A stretch of DNA of 64,000 bases. It comes from a virus. Under the pieces are notes generated by a model. It was not told the DNA's origin and searched no databases. It saw only the letters and a list, made by a program, of their open reading frames with translations. The translations under genes and the position numbers were made by a program. Where the stretch lies: positions 1-64,000 of IMG/VR virus record IMGVR_UViG_3300020473_000025; one strand, given 5' to 3'. This document shows, piece after piece, positions 34,957 through 43,541 of this stretch; position 1 is the stretch's first letter, and each line of letters opens with the position of its first letter.

Positions 34957-36825
34957 ATGGCTGTAAATAAAGATAACAAGTCTACTCCGTCTAACCCTGC
35001 TATGGCAGAAGCAATGAAAGAGTCAGGCGCGCAGCAAAGCCGTTCAACAAACCAAACCCAACCCAGTCGAGGAAGAAACGTGGAAGGTCCAAAATCCCTA
35101 GCCGGTCTTAATTCTTTATTCAGCAACCCAATGACGCGTAGCACTGCAGGCGAAGTCACTGGTGAGCTAACTCAAACGCTTCGTAAGATCCTATCTTCAG
35201 AGCGCAACAGCGTACTTGAGAAAGTAACGATTGAACCTGTGGACGGCGATAGCCATTCACTAGCCCTTTCTGTAATTGTATTACAGTTCCCATTCAACGA
35301 GCACGTTGCCTGCTATACCTACATTGTAGAAGGTTCTGGTGACGGTCTTGCAGATCGCGTTCCAACTATTGCCGGACAGCAAGTAAACATCAAGACTGTT
35401 CCTGGTGACGTATACGACGATAACATGTGGGAACAAGTTAACATGTATCTTCGCAGCAAGTACGGTAGTGAACGCAGCTTCATCGATGTTGGTGCTAACG
35501 TAATTCCACGTACAGTTACCGCTGACCATGAGAAAGAAATCCGCAGCCTGTTATACTTCGGTATCACTGCGTGTTACACTACTCTACTTAAAATCAATGG
35601 CGATGCCAGCAACAGCATTAGCGTAGCTGATATCAACACCGGCGACGTACTAGCAGCGCAACTTCGCTACAATCCAGGCGACACACAAACGGCTGCTGGT
35701 CAAACTGTACGCTCAGATCTATCTATCGCACTACGCGGTATTATGCAGACAGGTGAAGCGGTATCTGCTAAGCAGACCATTCCACTAACCACTGTTGATG
35801 GTTACATGGATCTAACTTACGTTCCACGTCAGCAACAACAAATGGCGTATGGTCAGCCTGTTGATCACCGTCAATACGTACCGCGTCTAGTAATGACTAA
35901 CGTATCTTCTGGTCTAAGCGTTAACACGCTAGAGCTTGAACTACTAGGTCTTTCTACTACGGTACTAGCAGCCCAGCACCACGCATGGGTTAAGTGCTTC
36001 AAGCCTGTATACGGTGCAAGCAAGAATGACATCCATGACATCGGTGCACTAGGCTTTGAAGTTGATTTCGCAAACAATGGCGAGTACGGTCGTATCTCTA
36101 CTAAGAGCGATTCATTCTCAGACCAAAGTCTGTTTGAGCTAGTACAACGCAGCATGTACAACGAAGTACTGTTCTCTTGGGATATCCCTGAGACAGGTGA
36201 CCTAAGCTGGTTACAAGAAACGTTCCTAGCCGCAGCGGCTGGTAACAGCAAAGCAATTAACACTCTGTTCAATGCAGCAGATACGTTAACTGGTGGTGCG
36301 TTTACTCGTAACTACGACGGTGCTCCTCCTCTAATGAGTGAGATTACTCGTGTACATCTTGGTACTTACCTAGATGAAAACAATACTCTACGTGATCTAC
36401 GTGATCTTGATTACCTAGCGATGCTAAACATCTACGGTGATAAAGACCTAGGTCTAGTTGAAGCATTTGGTAACACATACGACCAGACTGATCGTCCTCA
36501 AGAACTACGTCTGGCAGAGCGTGCTAAAATCATCGAAGCTACACTAGGTGATACAGTAACCATCACTGGTTACGCACGTCGTGTTACATTCAATCCTAAG
36601 TTCATTGAAGCGCTTGCTATGGCTTGTGCAGAAGCTGGACTTAAGATCCGCCCTGAGGGTATCTACGGTAACGACATGGGTGCCATTCGTGGTAACACGT
36701 CAGCTGTTGGTATGGGTATTGGTCAAAACGCCGGTGGTGCTGTCTTCCAACAAGGTGGTGCTAACTGGGGCGGTTCTGGTATGGGTTACGGTGCTCGTAA
36801 CTCTGGTGGACTGTGGAACCGCTAA
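34957..36825 (+). CDS. chmA: Probable chimallin, major shell protein of the phage nucleus (phiKZ gp54 / 201phi2-1 gp105-like)
   Basis: In this family ChmA assembles into the protein shell that encloses replicating DNA and excludes host nucleases. The evidence here is mainly size (622 residues, near the roughly 600-630 of known ChmA), an early promoter, highly biased codon use indicating strong expression, and synteny: the RNAP beta' N-terminal gene lies just downstream, as phiKZ gp54 precedes gp55. A Ser/Gln-rich disordered N-terminal arm (about 1-50) precedes AGLNSLFSNPMTRSTAGE. A large alpha/beta core follows, and from about 585 a Gly-rich tail ends in SGGLWNR. Flexible N- and C-terminal segments link neighbouring subunits in known ChmA lattices. 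The Gly-rich tail is distinctive. An alternative is another abundant early protein, but the context argues against it. Confidence 0.78.
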   Translation: MAVNKDNKSTPSNPAMAEAMKESGAQQSRSTNQTQPSRGRNVEGPKSLAGLNSLFSNPMTRSTAGEVTGELTQTLRKILSSERNSVLEKVTIEPVDGDSHSLALSVIVLQFPFNEHVACYTYIVEGSGDGLADRVPTIAGQQVNIKTVPGDVYDDNMWEQVNMYLRSKYGSERSFIDVGANVIPRTVTADHEKEIRSLLYFGITACYTTLLKINGDASNSISVADINTGDVLAAQLRYNPGDTQTAAGQTVRSDLSIALRGIMQTGEAVSAKQTIPLTTVDGYMDLTYVPRQQQQMAYGQPVDHRQYVPRLVMTNVSSGLSVNTLELELLGLSTTVLAAQHHAWVKCFKPVYGASKNDIHDIGALGFEVDFANNGEYGRISTKSDSFSDQSLFELVQRSMYNEVLFSWDIPETGDLSWLQETFLAAAAGNSKAINTLFNAADTLTGGAFTRNYDGAPPLMSEITRVHLGTYLDENNTLRDLRDLDYLAMLNIYGDKDLGLVEAFGNTYDQTDRPQELRLAERAKIIEATLGDTVTITGYARRVTFNPKFIEALAMACAEAGLKIRPEGIYGNDMGAIRGNTSAVGMGIGQNAGGAVFQQGGANWGGSGMGYGARNSGGLWNR

Positions 36826-36847
36826 GTTAAAATTAGCTAAGTAGTTA

Positions 36848-36879
36848 GAAAGAGGGTCTTCGGATCCTCTTTCTTTTTT
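36848..36879 (+). terminator. UUCG-tetraloop terminator after chmA
   Basis: An 11-bp stem (36848-36858 / 36863-36873) is closed by C-TTCG-G and followed by six T and TATGCCCGT, a one-base-insertion variant of the recurrent tail. Confidence 0.85.
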
Positions 36880-36910
36880 ATGCCCGTTTATAATAAAATA
36901 AGGACTTTTC

Positions 36911-37429
36911 GTGGCAAAGCCTATAGTTGAATCAATCTTAACAATAACAACACCTCGCCCATCAGATATCAAAACACTTGAAGAACAGCAAGGTATTATT
37001 CTCAAACCCATTAACGGTTTTAAAGATGCATGGGTTAGTCGATGTGGTAAAATCATCAAACTACACTACCCGCTAATGGGTGATGCGTGTTATTACTACG
37101 CCACCCTCACGGTGCGCCGTCAAGATCAACGTTTGATGGTAACACTCAAAAGCAGCGCTGGCTCTACCATGCGAACGCTATCTGGTTTAGTCGCTCGTGC
37201 CTATCTAGAAGCGCCTATAGACCCCTCGCGTTTTGATTTAATCAACATTGACGAGGACAGAAGTAATTGTCATGCCGATAACCTAGCATGGCGGCTTAAA
37301 TCTCACACTACCAACTACTATTACGAGGTGAAAGATACGCGTGATGGTTCAGTTATGGAGTTTGATACTAAGAAAGATTTTCATGATTGGGTAAGTAAAA
37401 CGTTTACGTTTAACAGAAAGAAAAGGTAG
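36911..37429 (+). CDS. HNH-like protein with an altered metal-site His (172 aa)
   Basis: It starts at GTG with an AAGGA site. Residues around 112-128 (NIDEDRSNCHADNLAW) align with the HNH segment of homing endonucleases, such as NHEDGDKHNNHADNLEW in the intron protein at 38972. The first His of the motif is replaced by Asn here, while the later His, Asn, Leu and Trp remain. The N-terminal part resembles a NUMOD4-like beta region (DAWVSRCGKIIKL). It is a free-standing gene between chmA and RNAP beta'. It may be a decayed homing endonuclease, or a DNA-binding protein kept without cleavage activity. Confidence 0.7.
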   Translation: MAKPIVESILTITTPRPSDIKTLEEQQGIILKPINGFKDAWVSRCGKIIKLHYPLMGDACYYYATLTVRRQDQRLMVTLKSSAGSTMRTLSGLVARAYLEAPIDPSRFDLINIDEDRSNCHADNLAWRLKSHTTNYYYEVKDTRDGSVMEFDTKKDFHDWVSKTFTFNRKKR

Positions 37430-37484
37430 GTTTTTACAGGGGTGAGTAACATTATGTTTATTATCTAAAGGTAATGTGCTTAGA

Positions 37485-37494
37485 CCTATATTAC
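37485..37494 (+). promoter_or_regulatory. Early promoter motif CCTATATTAC
   Basis: AGACCTATATTAC (TATATTAC at 37487-37494) sits 44 bases before the RNAP beta' N-terminal gene. Confidence 0.8.
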
Positions 37495-37537
37495 TAAAAA
37501 AGAATAAGCCCTTAACAAATTAAAATAAGGAGAGATC

Positions 37538-38890
37538 ATGCAGGCTGATATCAGTGCGGTAGCTGACCCGACTAACGCACCCATCGATCAACTTAAAGGT
37601 CCTATTAGTTGGAACTATGACGATCGACAAGGTGGTGTTCATCTGGCGCTAGAAGATCATGATAAGATCTTTAATAACCTGTCCAACCCCCCTATCATCG
37701 TCAATGACGTCAACACGCTGTCTCAGGAAGACAAACAGAAATTCAATGATCTAATATCTACGCGATACGAGGGTGATTCATTATCTATCGTACCGTCGTG
37801 TGACTGTGGTGAATTATCAGGCGGTTATAACTTAGGTAAGGTTTGCGGTGTCTGTCAGACTGAAGTCCAGCAGTCTACAGAAAAGCGCATCGAGTCTACG
37901 TTATGGATGAAAGCACCGGATGGTGTTCATGGGTTTATTAACCCTAACGTCTGGTTGATGTTTGAGAAATACTTCTCAAGTAAGCAGTTGTGTCTTGTCG
38001 AGTGGTTGTGTAATCCTAACCTACGTTACGACAATGAGAAGAATGAGTCATTAAACCGCTTGAAGCGTTACAACTTTAAACGTGGCTATAATAACTTCAT
38101 TGAAAACTTTGACACAATAATGAATGCACTGTATGACATATTCGCTATACACAAGCGATTAGAGATACAAGACTTTAAAACCACGATGCGTAAGTATAGA
38201 CATTGTCTATTTAGTCAATACGTGCCGGTGCCTTCTAAAGTCGCATTCGTAACAGAGAAAAACGATTCAACCGTTACCTCTGATACGCAGACATCGTTAG
38301 CGATGGATGCTATACGTACCATGTCGTCTATCAAACAGGCACTACGTCCTCTTATGCCTAAACAGCTAGAGAACCGTACCCTTAAGTGTGTTAAACAGCT
38401 TGCTGTCTATTATGAAGAAACTTACAAGACACGTCTTGCCTCTAAAGATGGTTTCATTCGTAAACACATGATATCAGGTAGATTGCATTATACGGCACGT
38501 GCTGTTATTGTATCGTTGAGTGAACCCCACGAGTACGATGAGCTACATCTTCCATGGGGGTTATCGGTAGGATTACTACGTACGCACCTGACTAATAAGT
38601 TGTTAAAGTTAGGGTATACGCCACGTGCTGCTGCTTGTCTATTGCAAGAGTCTATTAGCCGCTATCATCCACTTGTAGATACGCTGTTAAATGAACTTAT
38701 AGACGAGTCCCCGTGTCTATCGGAAATAGCAGAACACGAACTTACCATGCCTAAGAAGAAAGGTCTGTATGTAATCATCCAGCGTAACCCATCACTACAT
38801 AGACTGTCAGCACAGTTCATGCGGGTTACTAAGATCATTAAAGACCCTAGCATCCAGACTATATCAATGTCAGTATTATCATTGACTGGT
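37538..38890 (+). CDS. Non-virion RNA polymerase beta' N-terminal subunit, exon 1 (phiKZ gp55-like)
   Basis: The first 451 residues of the beta' N-terminal subunit of the phage-made RNAP that transcribes later genes. A zinc ribbon with Cys88, Cys90, Cys103 and Cys106 matches the beta' N-terminal site. IQRNPSLHRLSAQF (near 418-431) matches the cellular LNRAPTLHRLGIQAF. In cellular beta' the catalytic NADFDGD follows about 25 residues later. Here it is missing: the frame runs into a stop at 38911 shortly after SVLSLTG, because a group I intron begins. Splicing to 40614 restores the active site and gives a 520-residue protein. Unspliced message would give a 457-residue, catalytically dead fragment. 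A GGAGAG site precedes the ATG. Confidence 0.88.
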
Positions 38891-40613
38891 CCCAACAGAT
38901 TAGTTGCTTAAATAAAATGTAAAGAAAAAAGTACCTTAGCTATAGTATGAGATATAGTTGAGGAACTAAAAATGAGTAAAGAAAATTGGAAACCTGTCAA
39001 GGGTTTCAGAAATGTAGAATGTTCGTACGACGGTAAGGTTAGGACGTTTAAATTTGATCGATATGCTGGTAGCAAGATCTATCACTATCCGTCAATTAGA
39101 GAAACTCCAACATCTAAAGGTACTTATCTGACGGTGTCGGTGGTACCAGAAGATAAAGAACACTTTGTCACTGCGCTCGTCCATGTCCTCGTGGCTGAAG
39201 CCCACGTTGATAAACCAGATACTGATGAGTTATTAGAAGTTAACCATGAAGATGGGGATAAACATAATAACCACGCAGATAATCTGGAATGGATGACACG
39301 CTCCGATAACCTTAAACACGCTTATAGGACAGGTCTTAGATCTGACTCTAGAGAAGTTAAGGTAGAAGATCTCGAAACAGGTGAGGTTCAAACCTTCTAC
39401 GCTATTGCTGAGTTTGCAAGAGCGTATGGATTAAGTGAGAACAAAGCATTAACCATCGCTAATGGATCAATGCGTCATCCGTGGAAAGGTCGTTATCGGA
39501 TAACGATATCAGGCGACTTTACCGTCAGAAAGCAAAAACATGTTAAAGATCTTGTAGCTAAGGACTATGTAACTGGTGAATTGATAATAGCCGATTCTAG
39601 ACTAAGTTTAGGGTTGATGTTAAAGATACATCCAGCTTCTATCACCTATCATCGCACCAGGCGACCTGATCAGCTTCTCGCTGGTTATGTAATGCGTGAA
39701 CTCGAAGAAGATATACAATGGCCTTCTTTTACTAAAGAAGAAGCCATAGCTTCTAGAGACGCGTATATGTGTCGGCCAAAAGCAAAGGATAAGCAGTTTG
39801 GCGTGGTGGTGAAAGACTACATAACTAATTCTGTTACAGAATATAAAGACATGGTGGAAGCAGAGAAAGCAACAGGCGTTAATCGTGGTACTATTAGTTT
39901 TGTATTGCGTCGTGGATCAGACATGCCCTTTAAAGGTATGGTGTTTCGATATTTAGGTGATGATAAACCATGGCCTGAGTTTCCCGATGATGTGGTAGAA
40001 GTTCTACCTCTTGTCAAGAAACCAGAATACCCATTGGCTTATATTCACGATAAAGAGACAGATGAAACAACCCTGTATGCTTCCATTGCTGACTTTGCGA
40101 GGCAGAACGGGTTTAATGCTGTCTCGGCGTCTAACGGCTTTAAGCAAAAGGGCGAGTTTAAAAACCGCTATAGCTATACTCCTCTACATTTAGAAACATT
40201 TATTTAAGTAACCACAGTTGCGCCTACCAGTAATGGTGGGTCGAGTGACTCTTTGAACTGCTGGTAAATCCTAAAGCTTCTCTTACTACAGCATAGCTTG
40301 AAAAGGCAAGTGCGAATGTTGATGAAAATCAGAAAGAAAAGAGAAGATGACCTATGGCGAAAGTCTAAGGGTTGCTAACAATGGAAGCTCAGCATCTAAG
40401 ACCCTCTATGTTTCAGTGGGTGAAGATCAACGACTATCCCGGTAGCGGGAGTAGGACACCAAGTGGGTCCGAAGTGGAGAGCACCCTACCAGGTTAAGCT
40501 GGGGGTGAAGATATAGTCTAGCCTGTCTGTGAATTGACACAGAATACATGCCAGTATGGATGAAAGTCCCAGCAGCATGTAATGATGCGGGTAGGTATTA
40601 ACGACACCTATTG
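38891..40613 (+). mobile_element. Group I self-splicing intron with HNH endonuclease gene
   Basis: This 1723-base insertion separates two parts of RNAP beta'. The core lies 3' of the endonuclease gene. P7 can be read as GACTAT (40432-40437) pairing with ATAGTC (40513-40518), the latter within the conserved GAAGATATAGTC segment of group I introns. A P8-like hairpin (GGACACC / GGGTCC) and a P9-like hairpin flank it. The last intron base is taken as G40613 and the last exon base as T38890 (T38887 is an in-frame alternative); both junctions follow the U/G rule and keep the frame. A possible guide sequence GGTCGA (40239-40244) could pair with exon TTGACT and would favour 38887. The exact 5' site is therefore uncertain by three bases. 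Confidence 0.83.
38972..40207 (+). CDS. Intron-encoded HNH homing endonuclease (411 aa)
   Basis: The N-terminus (WKPVKGFRNVECSYDGKV, about 6-23) is NUMOD4-like. An intact HNH motif, VNHEDGDKHNNHADNLEW (90-107), follows. The C-terminal part has several NUMOD1-like repeats that should bind DNA: EIAEFARAYGL-type segments near 142-152, a MVEAEKATGV segment near 293, and SIADFARQNGF near 377. Each is paired with a short G-K/F-RY/YR strand. The predicted role is cutting intron-less copies of the RNAP beta' gene to spread the intron. A GAGGAAC site precedes the ATG at 38972. It is transcribed within the early unit of its host gene. Confidence 0.88.
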   Translation: MSKENWKPVKGFRNVECSYDGKVRTFKFDRYAGSKIYHYPSIRETPTSKGTYLTVSVVPEDKEHFVTALVHVLVAEAHVDKPDTDELLEVNHEDGDKHNNHADNLEWMTRSDNLKHAYRTGLRSDSREVKVEDLETGEVQTFYAIAEFARAYGLSENKALTIANGSMRHPWKGRYRITISGDFTVRKQKHVKDLVAKDYVTGELIIADSRLSLGLMLKIHPASITYHRTRRPDQLLAGYVMRELEEDIQWPSFTKEEAIASRDAYMCRPKAKDKQFGVVVKDYITNSVTEYKDMVEAEKATGVNRGTISFVLRRGSDMPFKGMVFRYLGDDKPWPEFPDDVVEVLPLVKKPEYPLAYIHDKETDETTLYASIADFARQNGFNAVSASNGFKQKGEFKNRYSYTPLHLETFI

Positions 40614-40823
40614 AATAACGCGGCCGATTTTGACGGCGACGCTTTGAACATTCTCTTAATCACTGATAAAGAGATGATGCGTAAGATGTACCGACTGTCA
40701 CCCCATTATGGTATTTTATCGCTTCAAGAACCATCCAAGGTCTCTGGTTGCGTAGGTATGCCTAAACCGGTGGTAAGTACTATTGATAACTGGTTGAAGA
40801 AAGGTCCTAAAGTTCCAGCTTAA
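40614..40823 (+). CDS. Non-virion RNAP beta' N-terminal subunit, exon 2 with the catalytic DFDGD
   Basis: The last 69 residues (452-520 of the spliced protein) begin NNAADFDGDALN. DFDGD carries the three aspartates that hold the catalytic magnesium in all multi-subunit RNAPs. The TTG at 40611 that opens the frame is the intron's last codon-like triplet, not a start: it has no ribosome site, and a catalytic loop without the rest of the subunit would be useless. The remaining part includes a HYGILSLQEPSKVSGCVGMPK segment that ends the beta' N-terminal half; beta' continues as a separate subunit encoded at 57456. Confidence 0.88.
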   Translation, partial: NNAADFDGDALNILLITDKEMMRKMYRLSPHYGILSLQEPSKVSGCVGMPKPVVSTIDNWLKKGPKVPA

Positions 40824-40840
40824 CCAGAATAAAAGGATTG

Positions 40841-40863
40841 GCGTGCAGAACGGATCTGCATGC
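40841..40863 (+). terminator. Hairpin after RNAP beta' exon 2
   Basis: A 9-bp stem (GCGTGCAGA / TCTGCATGC, one G-T pair) with a 5-base loop is followed by TTTATT. There is no TATGCCGT tail. Confidence 0.5.
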
Positions 40864-40928
40864 TTTATTAAAACCTAATACGGTAATTGCTCTCATAGAG
40901 AGCTTCGTATTAAACAGGAGTCATTATA

Positions 40929-41363
40929 ATGGCACGTAAGAAAAGTATCTACACCGTAGATCAAAAGAGACAACTCACCACCACACGTATGTTGATACGT
41001 CTAGCCATGCAACGTAAAACTATTTACTATAGTGAGTTAGCTGAGCGTTTAGGGTACAATGTACCGAACATGGCGTTAGGTAAGGTGTTAAGTCCGACGC
41101 TTGAGCGGGTTAACCAGTGGTGTTGGGAGCGACAGCAGCCATGGCTTACCGCGTTGGTCGTTAGAAGCTCAGGGAACCATACAGGGCTTCCTGGTGAAGG
41201 TTTCTTTAATGAGATGCAAGAGCTAGGTGCGTATACCCCTGAAGTTGATACCCACAAGGTACGTCGTGCTTGGGCTGAGCCGTATATTAAAAGTATATGG
41301 GATTTCTGGGGTCCTGATGATAGTGATATTTTGTGTAAGGCACGTGTGCTATCACCAACATAA
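40929..41363 (+). CDS. Putative DNA-binding protein (144 aa)
   Basis: An ACAGGAG site precedes the ATG. The basic N-terminus (MARKKSIYTVDQKRQL) leads into a helix-turn-helix-like segment, TIYYSELAERLGYNVPN (about 37-53). A Trp-rich middle (QWCWERQQPWL) and an acidic end follow. The HTH reading suggests a regulator or a nucleic-acid-associated factor made with the RNAP subunit. The family is not recognised. Confidence 0.65.
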   Translation: MARKKSIYTVDQKRQLTTTRMLIRLAMQRKTIYYSELAERLGYNVPNMALGKVLSPTLERVNQWCWERQQPWLTALVVRSSGNHTGLPGEGFFNEMQELGAYTPEVDTHKVRRAWAEPYIKSIWDFWGPDDSDILCKARVLSPT

Positions 41364-41380
41364 ATAGAAAGTATAAAGAT

Positions 41381-41418
41381 TGGGAGCCAGGGCTCCCATC
41401 TATGCCGTATTCTTTTTT
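41381..41418 (+). terminator. Hairpin terminator with TATGCCGT and T-tract
   Basis: An 8-bp stem (TGGGAGCC / GGCTCCCA) is followed by TATGCCGT (41401-41408) and six T. Confidence 0.83.
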
Positions 41419-41440
41419 ATCAATTTAACCCGATTACAGA

Positions 41441-41450
41441 CCTATATTAC
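41441..41450 (+). promoter_or_regulatory. Early promoter motif CCTATATTAC
   Basis: AGACCTATATTAC (TATATTAC at 41443-41450) is 37 bases before the ATG at 41487. Confidence 0.8.
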
Positions 41451-41486
41451 CAACGTGTTAATAAACTATATATAGTGAGAACACCC

Positions 41487-41882
41487 ATGTCTGTTATTGA
41501 TAATTTACTTACGACGTTTAAACGCCGCAGCTTTAAACGTAGTGCTCGTACCCACTTACCTGCTATGAGTTACATTGTAAATAGCATCAACTATGATGTT
41601 AGCAATGTGGTAGGTTATTTTACTATTGATACTGTAGTGTATCTAGGAGACAGCAGTATAAAAGAGACGGTAGATGTCTTTAGTCCAGAAACCCTCACAT
41701 TAGAAAACGACCCCCTAGATACTTATGCGTGGTTAGTAAGTTATCTCCAAGCATACGTTAGACGTGGGTCTACTAACCTGATTGTTATAGACAAACTTAT
41801 GGATCAAGAAAACCATTCTCGGTTTGTTAATCTGTGTAGTGCCTATTCGGTTAAGTTACTTATCCGAAAACCCATCATTTAA
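41487..41882 (+). CDS. Unknown early protein (131 aa)
   Basis: The frame opens at a GTG at 41475, but the ATG at 41487 follows GTGAG at the right spacing. The N-terminus is very basic (FKRRSFKRSARTH). A beta-rich middle and a C-terminal NLIVIDKLM...VKLLIRKP follow. It is the first gene behind an early promoter, so early expression is likely. The function is unknown. Confidence 0.65.
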   Translation: MSVIDNLLTTFKRRSFKRSARTHLPAMSYIVNSINYDVSNVVGYFTIDTVVYLGDSSIKETVDVFSPETLTLENDPLDTYAWLVSYLQAYVRRGSTNLIVIDKLMDQENHSRFVNLCSAYSVKLLIRKPII

Positions 41883-41904
41883 AGTAAAATAAAGGAACCC
41901 TTTT

Positions 41905-42312
41905 ATGTTAGATTTATCTCAACCGTGTGTATTGAACATCAGCTTCGCAAGTTTGCTAAAACGTCTTGAGTTTGACACACCTATGGGGTGGATAACCCAA
42001 CCTACCTTTAACATCAACCTACCCTACCCTGTAGACTTTAAAACTATCGGTGTGTATATAGAGCAGACTATACAAAAGGTAGAAGCAGTGCCGCTAGCTA
42101 ACGATGCAACATATCAAGAAATAGCAAATCTGGCTAACGAGCGTCTTGAGAAAATGGCGCTTGAGTTTGACCGTGAGGAGCTAGTAAAGAATCTTGAAGC
42201 CCAGATGGAGTTAGAGTTAAAATCTCTTCGGTTAATATATGAAGTAGATGTTAACCGGACGGGTATGATTATATCAATCGAAATAGCGTCCCGTGACGAT
42301 CTAGAACAATAA
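41905..42312 (+). CDS. Unknown early protein (135 aa), layout like the 26750-30416 array
   Basis: An AAGGAAC site precedes the ATG. It starts with a strand CVLNISFASLL, has a long charged helix (about 75-108) and ends with strand GMIISIEIAS. This is the same strand-helix-strand plan as the small genes after phuZ, so it may be a dispersed relative. The function is unknown. Confidence 0.65.
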   Translation: MLDLSQPCVLNISFASLLKRLEFDTPMGWITQPTFNINLPYPVDFKTIGVYIEQTIQKVEAVPLANDATYQEIANLANERLEKMALEFDREELVKNLEAQMELELKSLRLIYEVDVNRTGMIISIEIASRDDLEQ

Positions 42313-42320
42313 TCCGTTTA

Positions 42321-42345
42321 AGCTAGGTGGATGATCCACCTAGCT
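42321..42345 (+). terminator. Hairpin terminator
   Basis: A perfect 11-bp stem (AGCTAGGTGGA / TCCACCTAGCT) with a 3-base loop, then a T-rich stretch. There is no TATGCCGT. Confidence 0.75.
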
Positions 42346-42385
42346 CTTTACTATTTATTTTTTTGATATTCTTAAGGTAATTACA

Positions 42386-43471
42386 ATGAAGACAGTAGCA
42401 GGCGTTCTGCGGAGCGGTATACGTGAAGAAGAAATAAGTGTAGAAACATTCAACGATATTGCTATATCGCAAGAAGTACTACATGAGCACGAGCTTAATC
42501 TATCGGATTTTAACGTCTCAGAAGAAGGATTAGTTGAACGCCTTAAGCTGATTAAAGAAAGCTTAGGTTCAAATATCCGTTTCATGACCGGTAATCTAAC
42601 ACAGCATATTAAACATGCTAAGAAGTTAGAAGATCGCCTCTCTCTGATTCAAGGAGAAACAAAGGGTGAGATAAAGGCCAAGAGTGAATTGGGCTTCATT
42701 CTACCCAAAGACGGCACTGTTGATAACGTAATTGATCAATTTGCGTACTTAACGAGCCTGGCAGAAGACATTAATACAGTGACGTCATCTTTCTTAAAGG
42801 CCGGTGCTGTTGCAAGTGACAAAGCGCTAGTTAGCAATCTAGCATTAATCTTTGGCGGTTATGGTATTGCTATAAATAAAGCGGTAGTACTTTCTAAAGG
42901 TGACGAGTTAAAAGACTTCCATAAGCTGATAAAGAATATAACAAGTGCTTTGGATTTAAAACCTTTAAAGAAAAACATCACTAAAGAAATGGAAGTGACT
43001 AAGCATGGGGTGGTTGGAGTAGCGCCGCTACTTGCTAGCGATAGAGCGTTGTGTATGAAAGAATATGGTACGTTAGACTCTTTAGAGCTAGTGCGCTATT
43101 TCGTTGGTGTGGCAAACAACCTTAAAGGCTCAGCACCTACAACAATGCCCGCTCTTACCAAAGCAGAATGTCTAACAGTGGTTAAGGCTGTCAAAGAGAA
43201 CCAGAAAGACTTAGAGGTTATGATTAACTCACTAAGAGAAGTATCAAAGAATCTGATACCTGCTCTTCACGTCTATGAGAACAATAGTATCTTGGAAGTG
43301 GCGTTATCAGGTATGGTTGACCGCGTTAACGTTAAAGGTGAATCCGGTAGTCTAATTCGCTTCATCTTGAAGGGTTGTCAGGAGCCTGCGTTGCGCTACG
43401 TTAATCTTTATAACCGCATTTCTGGTCTGATGTTGTCTATTGTAGAAAAATCTATAAAAACAGCTCTCTAA
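42386..43471 (+). CDS. Unknown helical protein (361 aa), internal-protein-like
   Basis: A 361-residue, mostly helical protein with Lys/Glu/Leu-rich segments and a GGYGIAINKAVVL stretch (about 153-165). A TTAAGG ribosome site lies before the ATG. Its composition resembles the presumed internal virion proteins at 15594-17789, and two further genes with separate hairpin ends follow. There is no enzymatic motif. An internal head protein is a possibility, not a finding. Confidence 0.65.
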   Translation: MKTVAGVLRSGIREEEISVETFNDIAISQEVLHEHELNLSDFNVSEEGLVERLKLIKESLGSNIRFMTGNLTQHIKHAKKLEDRLSLIQGETKGEIKAKSELGFILPKDGTVDNVIDQFAYLTSLAEDINTVTSSFLKAGAVASDKALVSNLALIFGGYGIAINKAVVLSKGDELKDFHKLIKNITSALDLKPLKKNITKEMEVTKHGVVGVAPLLASDRALCMKEYGTLDSLELVRYFVGVANNLKGSAPTTMPALTKAECLTVVKAVKENQKDLEVMINSLREVSKNLIPALHVYENNSILEVALSGMVDRVNVKGESGSLIRFILKGCQEPALRYVNLYNRISGLMLSIVEKSIKTAL

Positions 43472-43480
43472 GCGCATGGA

Positions 43481-43510
43481 AGGGCTAGACAGTAATCTAG
43501 CCCTCTTTTA
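43481..43510 (+). terminator. Hairpin terminator with short T-tract
   Basis: A 9-bp stem (AGGGCTAGA / TCTAGCCCT) is followed by CTTTTATTAC. Confidence 0.7.
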
Positions 43511-43541
43511 TTACTAAGTTCCAAAATGAGAGGAAGCTTAA

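Noticed and set aside
35281-36272. Open frames antisense to the shell protein gene
   Set aside because: They are shadows produced by its biased codon use; none has a ribosome site.
40611-40823. Independent small gene starting at TTG 40611
   Set aside because: It contains the RNAP catalytic DFDGD loop without the rest of the subunit and has no ribosome site; it is exon 2.
43507-43514. TTTATTAC as another early promoter
   Set aside because: It lacks the ACCT extension and overlaps the tail of a terminator hairpin.
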